A DNA stretch of 8,645 bases from Pseudomonadota bacterium (GTDB lineage: Bacteria > Desulfobacterota > JAPLJL01), in contig JAPLJL010000291.1 in assembly GCA_026388615.1 (NCBI GenBank), positions 1 through 8,645 of the forward strand, read 5' to 3'. A model generated the notes under the pieces. That model saw nothing but the letters and a program-made list of their open reading frames with translations, searched no databases and was not told the DNA's origin. How positions within the stretch are numbered: the stretch's first letter is position 1; every line of letters begins with the position of its first letter. Position numbers and translations under genes: made by a program. Positions 4,516 through 8,645 of this stretch are shown here, one piece after another.

Positions 4516-5733
4516 ATGGGCAGGAGAAAAATCCAGAATCGGAACCGTATATTGGGGTTCGGCCTGACCGTCTTTCTGGTTTCCATGCTGGCCGGGGGAT
4601 TTTTCCTCGGGGCCTGCGGCCAGGGGGAGAAGGCCGGCCTCCGGCAGCTTACGCTGGCCGATGAGGTTTCCCGGCTGCCGGACGAGCCGGGGTCGTATGA
4701 ATGGTGGAATTTCTACGCCTTCGATTCTTCCGGCGATCTGGGGCTATCCATGATTTTCCTTTCCGCCAACCTCTGGGATGTCGGTTACCGCGACGCCACC
4801 TATGCCTACCGGGAAAATCCCGAGGCGGTATCCAGGCCGGTTCCCGCTGATTACTTTTTGCTCCAGCTCAACATCACCAAGGGCGGGGTTAAAATTTTCT
4901 CCACGATGAGGAACCCGCCGGGAACGACGGCGGAGTTTTCCCCCACCGAACCCCGGGGGCGGATCGGCTCGAGCACATTCTCCGGGAGCCTGGATAACGG
5001 CCTCAAGGTCTTCCAGGTCCGGATCGATGCGCCGGACCTGAGCAACCTGCTCCGGCTCGAGGCGGAGGTGGAGTTCCGCGAGGCGTCCCCGGGCTTCACC
5101 GTGGACGGCCCGGGACTTTACGGCCGGATCCCCGGCGGGGAGCTGCATCAGTGGGAGTGGCCCCTGGGCTACCCCGAGACGGGCGGGACGGTCAAAATCA
5201 CCGACCGGGCGGGCGCGGTCATCCTGGACCGGTCCTTCACCGGCGGGGGGTATGCCGATCACATGTGGGGGGAGGGCCTCTGCGGGGACATGCTCGACTC
5301 CTGGTATTTCGGGCGCCTGGATCTCGGCGATCGGGGGGCGCTGGTTTATGTCTGGCTGACTCCCAGGTCGGATACGGTCGTGCCTTACGGTTACGTTTTC
5401 CGGATCCGGAAAGGCCGGCCGGCGGAGGCGCTGGAGATCGAGGAGTTTATCGGGGCGGAGGCCGACCGGGGCATCTACGGCCTGGATTTTTTCAGCCTCA
5501 TTACTATGAGCCTGAAGGGCGGCGGGACGGTGGAATCCCGCTTCGGCCACCCGGCGGGGGAGGACTGGCCGTTCCAGGTGGCCGGCCCGGCCGTCATCTC
5601 GGCCCGCCTGCCGGGGGATATCGAGGCGGCGGAACAGCCGGGGCTGGGGGAGTATCTGTGGCAGCCCGGGATCGACAGCCAGGAATACCGGCTCATGTTT
5701 TCCGTTCTCCCGGGATTCCCCTGGTATCCCTGA
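4516..5733 (+). CDS. CrtC/AttH-like lipocalin-fold lipoprotein
   Basis: This encodes 405 residues. The N-terminus is a lipoprotein signal: basic MGRRKIQNRNR, a hydrophobic core (about 12-30) and the lipobox LGAC, with Cys34 as the lipidated residue. Gly at +2 predicts outer-membrane sorting. The mature part carries hallmarks of the hydroxyneurosporene synthase/AttH family (PF07143 with Lipocalin_9): YEWWNF (61-66), HQWEWP (211-216), GGGYADHMWGE (243-253) and WYFGRL (263-268). CrtC enzymes hydrate carotenoids, while AttH-like members accompany ABC exporters. No carotenoid or transporter gene is in the window, so the substrate is unknown; a lipid or other hydrophobic ligand is a fair inference. 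The ATG at 4516 is chosen because it starts the signal peptide, and it lacks a Shine-Dalgarno. The gene is flanked on both sides by GKEYD paralogs, and the downstream one begins 122 bases after its stop. Confidence 0.88.
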   Translation: MGRRKIQNRNRILGFGLTVFLVSMLAGGFFLGACGQGEKAGLRQLTLADEVSRLPDEPGSYEWWNFYAFDSSGDLGLSMIFLSANLWDVGYRDATYAYRENPEAVSRPVPADYFLLQLNITKGGVKIFSTMRNPPGTTAEFSPTEPRGRIGSSTFSGSLDNGLKVFQVRIDAPDLSNLLRLEAEVEFREASPGFTVDGPGLYGRIPGGELHQWEWPLGYPETGGTVKITDRAGAVILDRSFTGGGYADHMWGEGLCGDMLDSWYFGRLDLGDRGALVYVWLTPRSDTVVPYGYVFRIRKGRPAEALEIEEFIGAEADRGIYGLDFFSLITMSLKGGGTVESRFGHPAGEDWPFQVAGPAVISARLPGDIEAAEQPGLGEYLWQPGIDSQEYRLMFSVLPGFPWYP

Positions 5734-5741
5734 GGAATTTG

Positions 5742-5747
5742 TATAAT
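5742..5747 (+). promoter_or_regulatory. TATAAT box for GKEYD paralog 2
   Basis: A perfect TATAAT lies eight bases after the lipoprotein stop codon. No convincing -35 is present. The start point would be near 5754, giving a leader of about 100 bases before the ATG at 5856, which has GGAGG at 5846-5850. The gene may therefore be transcribed alone as well as by read-through from the lipoprotein gene. Confidence 0.4.
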
Positions 5748-5855
5748 GGTGAGTTCATCCAGACGCCCGAACGGACGCGCTTCGGCCCGCCGCCGAATCT
5801 TCGGGAGGAACGAAAAGAAGTATTCGAACAATTTAATTCCAGGCCGGAGGCGGGA

Positions 5856-6326
5856 ATGAAAACGAAAATGGATAGAAAATTCGAGTTGAAAGGCAAGTTT
5901 GATTTCGAGGGGAAGGAATACGACTCGTTCGAGGATATGCCCGCCGAGGCGAGGGAAGCTTTCTGGAAAGCCAAATCTGAATCTGCCGGAGAGGAGGCAG
6001 GGCCCAACCGGACTAAGATTAAACATGAAGGCAAAGAATACGATCTGGAAGAATTGCCCCCTCACGTTCAGGAAATATTTAAAAATTTGCAGAGGAGATT
6101 CAAAAAAGAGCCGGGGGTGATCGAGCCCTCCTCCGGTTCGGAGATCGGCGATATTCCCGAACCGGGCGCGGATTTCCATACAGGGGATCTGCCGACTGAG
6201 CCCATCGCCCCGAAGGCCTTTTCCGCTTCCTTTTGGTTCAGGATTGTTCTGCTTTTGATCGCGATCGGGATGATTTATGAAATAATCTCCCAGCTGCGCG
6301 CTGCATCGTGGTTGGGAACTGATTAA
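5856..6326 (+). CDS. Tail-anchored protein with two GKEYD repeats, paralog 2
   Basis: This 156-residue paralog of the gene at 3699 has roughly half its positions identical by eye. It has GKEYDSFEDMP (19-29) and GKEYDLEELPP (59-69), each followed by a helix (EAREAFWKAK; HVQEIFKNLQ), then the linker with IEPSSGSEI and TEPIAPKA (about 89-121), one membrane segment (127-145) and a short tail ending WLGTD. The spacer between repeats is four residues shorter than in paralog 1 and the tail is longer. The ATG at 5856 is fixed by GGAGG five bases upstream and by the near-identical start context of the paralog (GGAGGCGGGAATGAAAAC in both). The reading frame stays open upstream through the lipoprotein gene, but that part is an out-of-frame reading of G+C-rich coding sequence. 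Duplication of one ancestral gene around the lipoprotein gene, or insertion of that gene between tandem copies, is the simplest history. Function is unknown. Confidence 0.88.
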   Translation: MKTKMDRKFELKGKFDFEGKEYDSFEDMPAEAREAFWKAKSESAGEEAGPNRTKIKHEGKEYDLEELPPHVQEIFKNLQRRFKKEPGVIEPSSGSEIGDIPEPGADFHTGDLPTEPIAPKAFSASFWFRIVLLLIAIGMIYEIISQLRAASWLGTD

Positions 6327-6377
6327 GAGCTTCCCCGCCAGAAAACCCTAGTATTGAAAATCTCCCCCTCCGGGTCG

Positions 6378-6414
6378 TAGGCCCTACCCTCCCTCCGGGC
6401 TGGAGGCCCCTACG
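6378..6414. repeat. GTAGGGG-type hairpin repeat, loose third copy
   Basis: GTAGGCCCTAC (6378-6388) is a short palindrome. Next to it CCTCC (6392-6396) pairs with GGAGG (6402-6406), followed by CCCCTACG (6407-6414). On the minus strand the latter reads CGTAGGGG and then a stem, as in the copies at 1958 and 4159, but the stem is shorter and the match is looser. It lies between the GKEYD paralog and uvrC, where no gene is visible. Confidence 0.4.
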
Positions 6415-6437
6415 GGCTGGAAGCGGGGTCGGAGACC

Positions 6438-6493
6438 TCCCCCTCCCTGGCCGGCTTCGCCCGTCTCGGGCAGGCTTTCAGCAAAGAGGGGGA
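6438..6493. repeat. C/G-rich repeat with nested hairpin
   Basis: TCCCCCTC (6438-6445) pairs with GAGGGGGA (6486-6493), and within it GCCCG (6459-6463) pairs with CGGGC (6467-6471) around TCT. It is like the nested palindromes at 4223 and 8423. It lies upstream of the uvrC promoter and could stop read-through into uvrC, although there is no long U-tract. Confidence 0.45.
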
Positions 6494-6530
6494 CAATTCT
6501 TCGATATTGTTGGGAATGGTAATGACCGGA

Positions 6531-6560
6531 CTGATACCAGCCCGAGTAATATCATATAAT
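6531..6560 (+). promoter_or_regulatory. uvrC promoter, probably giving a leaderless mRNA
   Basis: TATAAT at 6555-6560 with CTGATA (6531-6536, four of six matches to TTGACA, spacer 18) forms a credible promoter. The start point expected six to seven bases after the -10 falls at 6566-6567, on the first ATG of uvrC. No SOS-box-like palindrome was recognised nearby. Confidence 0.6.
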
Positions 6561-6565
6561 TAATA

Positions 6566-8404
6566 ATGATGGAGAACCTGGAAAAAACGGAGAACCCCGG
6601 GGGGCTCCAGTCCGCGCTCGGACGGGTGCCGGAGCGGACCGGGGTCTACCTCTTCCGCGACGGGAAGGGCAAGGTCATCTACGTCGGCAAGGCCAAGAAA
6701 CTCTCGAGCCGGGTGCGGAACTATTTCACCGGCGAGGACTCCCGCCCCTCGGTGCGCTACCTCCGCCCGCGGATAGCCGACATCGAATGGGTCGTCACCG
6801 CCAACGAGACCGAAGCCCTGATCCTGGAAGACAACCTGATCAAGAAATTCAAGCCTCATTACAATATCCGGCTTCGCGACGACAAATCCTTCGTCAGCCT
6901 GGTCCTGACCGCCGGGGAGAAATTCCCCCGCTTTTATGTGGGCCGGTCACGGACGACGCCGGAGAAGGGCAGCCTGATTTTCGGCCCCTACCCCTCGGCC
7001 GATTCCGCCCGGCAGGCGTTGAAGCTCATCCGGAAAATCTTTCCTTTTCGAACCTGCAAAACCAGCCAGTTCCGGAACCGTGCGCGCCCCTGCCTCAATT
7101 ATGAGATCGGCCTCTGCCTTGGCCCCTGCGCGGGAAAGGTGGGGGAGGAGGAATATGCCCGGATCATCCGCGAGGTAAAAGTCATCCTGTCCGGAAAAGG
7201 AGAGGAGCTGGTCGGTAAGTTAATGCGGGAGATGCAGGAGGCTTCGAAAGGGTTGAACTACGAAAAAGCCGCGATCCTGCGCGACCGGATCCAGGCCCTG
7301 GAAAAGATCCTGATCCGCCAGCGGCTTTCTTCCCCGCACCTCGCAGACCGGGATGTGATCGGCTTTCACCGGGAAGGCAACCTCGCGGCGGTGGTGGTCT
7401 TCTCCGTCCGGGGCGGGAAGCTCGGCAAGTCCGAGCCCTATTCCTTCAAGGGGGTGAGGATTGGGGACGCGGAGCTCCTCGGTTCTTTTCTTTCCCAGTA
7501 TTATCATCCGCCCCGGGAAATCCCCCCGGAGATCATCTTGATGATCGAGCCCGAGGACCGGGCCATGCTGGAGGGTTATCTTTCCGAAAAGGCCGGAGGC
7601 CGGGTCCGGATCGCCGTGGTCAGCCGCCCGCCCCGGAAATCACTTCTCCACCTGGCCCGGGAAAACGCCCGGGCCTTTTCCCTGAGCATTCTTTCCCAGG
7701 GAAGCGGGAAACCCCTCAAGGCCGTCCAGGACGCGCTCCATCTTCCGAGCCTGCCCCGCCGGATTGAGGCCTTCGACCTCTCGCACCTTTCCGGTTCCAA
7801 CGCGGTGGGGGCGATGGTGACTTTTCAGGACGGGGAGCCGGATAAGGACAACTACCGCCGCTTCCGGATCAAGGAGGCCCCCGGGCAGGATGACCTGGCC
7901 ATGCTTTACGAGGTGGTGACCCGCAGGTTCCGGCGCTTGAAAGACGAAGGGAGCGATTTCCCGGACCTGGTCCTGATTGACGGAGGCAGGGGCCAGCTCC
8001 AAGCGGCCGAGAAAGCCCTGGCCGACCTGGGAGTCGCACCGCCGCCCCTCGCGGCCTTGGCCAAGGGCCGGACATATAACAATAAGGAAGAGGGGATCTA
8101 TCTGCCCGGCCGGAAGAACCCCCTGCGCCTGAAAGCCCGCCATCCCGCCCTCCGGTTCCTGGACCGGATCCGGGACGAAGTCCACCGCTTCGCCATCACC
8201 TACCAGAGGAAAAGCCGGAAAAAAGCCATGGAAACCGAGCTCGACCGGCTTCCCGGGATCGGCCCGGCCCGCCGCAAGGCTTTGCTCCAGCATTTCGGGA
8301 GCTGGGAGAAGATCAGGGAAGCGACAGTAGAAGAGTTGTCACAGGTTTCCGGTTTGAGTCCCAAACAAGCCGAAAAGATTTATCAGCAGATCCGAAAAGC
8401 GTAA
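6566..8404 (+). CDS. uvrC: UvrABC excinuclease subunit C
   Basis: This full-length 612-residue UvrC makes the two incisions around bulky DNA lesions in nucleotide excision repair, working on UvrB-DNA complexes. Domains in order: the GIY-YIG nuclease (about 22-105; GVYLF at 26-30, IYVGKAKKL at 38-46, EDNLIKKFKPHYN at 88-100) for the 3' incision; four cysteines (164, 176, 184, 188) in the spacing of the UvrC metal/Fe-S site; a UVR helical hairpin (about 214-250, NYEKAAILRDRIQALEKI) for UvrB; an RNase H-like nuclease for the 5' incision with FDLSH (Asp404), LIDGG (Asp472) and DEVHRFA (His540); and tandem helix-hairpin-helix motifs (LPGIGPARRKALLQHFGS and VSGLSPKQAEKI, 562-607). All expected catalytic residues appear present. 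Two ATGs are adjacent (6566 and 6569), with no Shine-Dalgarno and a promoter ending at 6560, so translation probably starts on a leaderless mRNA. It stands alone, 239 bases after the GKEYD gene. Confidence 0.98.
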   Translation: MMENLEKTENPGGLQSALGRVPERTGVYLFRDGKGKVIYVGKAKKLSSRVRNYFTGEDSRPSVRYLRPRIADIEWVVTANETEALILEDNLIKKFKPHYNIRLRDDKSFVSLVLTAGEKFPRFYVGRSRTTPEKGSLIFGPYPSADSARQALKLIRKIFPFRTCKTSQFRNRARPCLNYEIGLCLGPCAGKVGEEEYARIIREVKVILSGKGEELVGKLMREMQEASKGLNYEKAAILRDRIQALEKILIRQRLSSPHLADRDVIGFHREGNLAAVVVFSVRGGKLGKSEPYSFKGVRIGDAELLGSFLSQYYHPPREIPPEIILMIEPEDRAMLEGYLSEKAGGRVRIAVVSRPPRKSLLHLARENARAFSLSILSQGSGKPLKAVQDALHLPSLPRRIEAFDLSHLSGSNAVGAMVTFQDGEPDKDNYRRFRIKEAPGQDDLAMLYEVVTRRFRRLKDEGSDFPDLVLIDGGRGQLQAAEKALADLGVAPPPLAALAKGRTYNNKEEGIYLPGRKNPLRLKARHPALRFLDRIRDEVHRFAITYQRKSRKKAMETELDRLPGIGPARRKALLQHFGSWEKIREATVEELSQVSGLSPKQAEKIYQQIRKA

Positions 8405-8422
8405 TTATCATTGGCTTTTGTT

Positions 8423-8467
8423 AATCCCCCCAGCCCCCCTTTGTGAAAAGGGGGGTGAGAGGGGATT
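8423..8467. repeat. C/G-rich nested hairpin after uvrC
   Basis: The inner stem CCCCCCTTT (8434-8442) pairs with AAAGGGGGG (8447-8455) around GTGA. The outer arms AATCCCC (8423-8429) and GGGGATT (8461-8467) also pair. This common type of dispersed repeat lies 19 bases after the uvrC stop, followed only by TTTTC, so it may act as a weak terminator for uvrC. Confidence 0.6.
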
Positions 8468-8486
8468 TTCATGATGATGACGCCAC

Positions 8487-8570
8487 TTTTTGTCATTGCG
8501 AGCGACCAACGGGAGCGTGGTCCCGCCCAAGGCGGGACTTCGTCGCTTAGGCTCCTCGCAATGACAAAAG
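8487..8570. repeat. GTCATTGCGAG-type structured repeat
   Basis: Outer arms TTTTGTCATTGCGAG (8488-8502) and CTCGCAATGACAAAA (8555-8569) form a 15-bp perfect stem. Inside, AGCGAC (8501-8506) faces GTCGCT (8542-8547), and GTCCCGCC (8520-8527) pairs with GGCGGGAC (8531-8538) around CAA. It resembles the GTCATTGCGAG repeats common in many proteobacterial and related genomes. An open frame read across it on the minus strand is not a gene. From 8571 to the window end nothing could be identified. Confidence 0.65.
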
Positions 8571-8645
8571 AGGGTGTCAAAAGGAAGGCGAAGGAAGGAG
8601 TTTCATTAATCGGTAAAAATATTCCTTGATAAAGAACATTTGGTA

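Noticed and set aside
4744..5550. 268-codon minus-strand frame opposite the lipoprotein gene
   Set aside because: Pro/Arg/Gly-rich translation without recognisable motifs, lying fully antisense to a gene with clear family motifs.
5151..5855. Open reading frame extending the GKEYD paralog 2 upstream by 235 codons
   Set aside because: It runs out of frame through the lipoprotein gene, is a Gly/Arg/Pro-rich product typical of G+C-rich shadow frames, and the strong ribosome binding site and paralog comparison fix the start at 5856.
5746..5859. 37-codon basic frame between the lipoprotein gene and GKEYD paralog 2, overlapping the latter's ATG
   Set aside because: Its ATG overlaps the TATAAT box, so the local promoter could not express it, it has no ribosome binding site, and its composition is that of leader sequence.
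7640..8293. 217-codon minus-strand frame opposite uvrC
   Set aside because: Antisense to the conserved RNase H-like and helix-hairpin-helix regions, with no motif or start signal of its own.
8383..8580. 65-codon minus-strand frame downstream of uvrC
   Set aside because: It consists of the two structured repeats read through, and such repeats often yield spurious frames.
1..8645. CRISPR array
   Set aside because: The repeats seen are palindromic or tandem at most twice, with no regular repeat-spacer pattern.

Overview
The window is one stretch of a Gram-negative bacterial chromosome, mostly G+C-rich. Signs of a Gram-negative host are a lipobox lipoprotein, an exported lipocalin-like family and many small hairpin repeats between genes. 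The repeat types and the acyl-CoA-type phosphotransferase would suit a Desulfobacterota-like or related environmental lineage, but nothing here fixes the taxon. There are seven convincing protein genes plus one doubtful 18-codon reading frame, and no rRNA, tRNA or CRISPR array. uvrC is the only gene that can be named with near certainty.

Layout. (1) 84-1798, minus strand: an aminoglycoside-phosphotransferase-fold kinase of the ACAD10/11 (LvaA-like) type, followed by a small helical protein that resembles the partner usually found beside such kinases (DUF6285/LvaB-like by pattern). The pair suggests kinase activity on a hydroxyacyl-CoA. (2) 1799-2181: an intergenic cluster of structured repeats, including a 61-bp element that folds as a three-way junction with two compensated hairpin arms. 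(3) 2182-3475, plus strand: an accessory segment with an ORF6N-domain gene, which carries a perfect 27-bp palindrome inside its coding region, and a very A+T-rich gene for an exported membrane protein that looks foreign. (4) 3655-6326: two paralogous tail-anchored proteins with a duplicated GKEYD motif flank a CrtC/AttH-like lipoprotein. All three genes have TATAAT promoters. This is the best candidate for an undescribed functional unit. (5) 6566-8404: uvrC, full length, with a promoter so close to its start that the mRNA is probably leaderless. (6) 8405-8645: two more structured repeats and no gene.

Expression. Five perfect TATAAT hexamers sit just upstream of reading frames (3655, 4313, 4489, 5742, 6555), two of them as extended -10 elements (TGATATAAT). 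Their distances to the start codons range from about 8 to about 108 bases. Some genes therefore have strong Shine-Dalgarno leaders (the GKEYD pair) and others have almost no leader (uvrC, the lipoprotein gene).

All family calls come from motifs recognised by eye. No database search or folding program was run.
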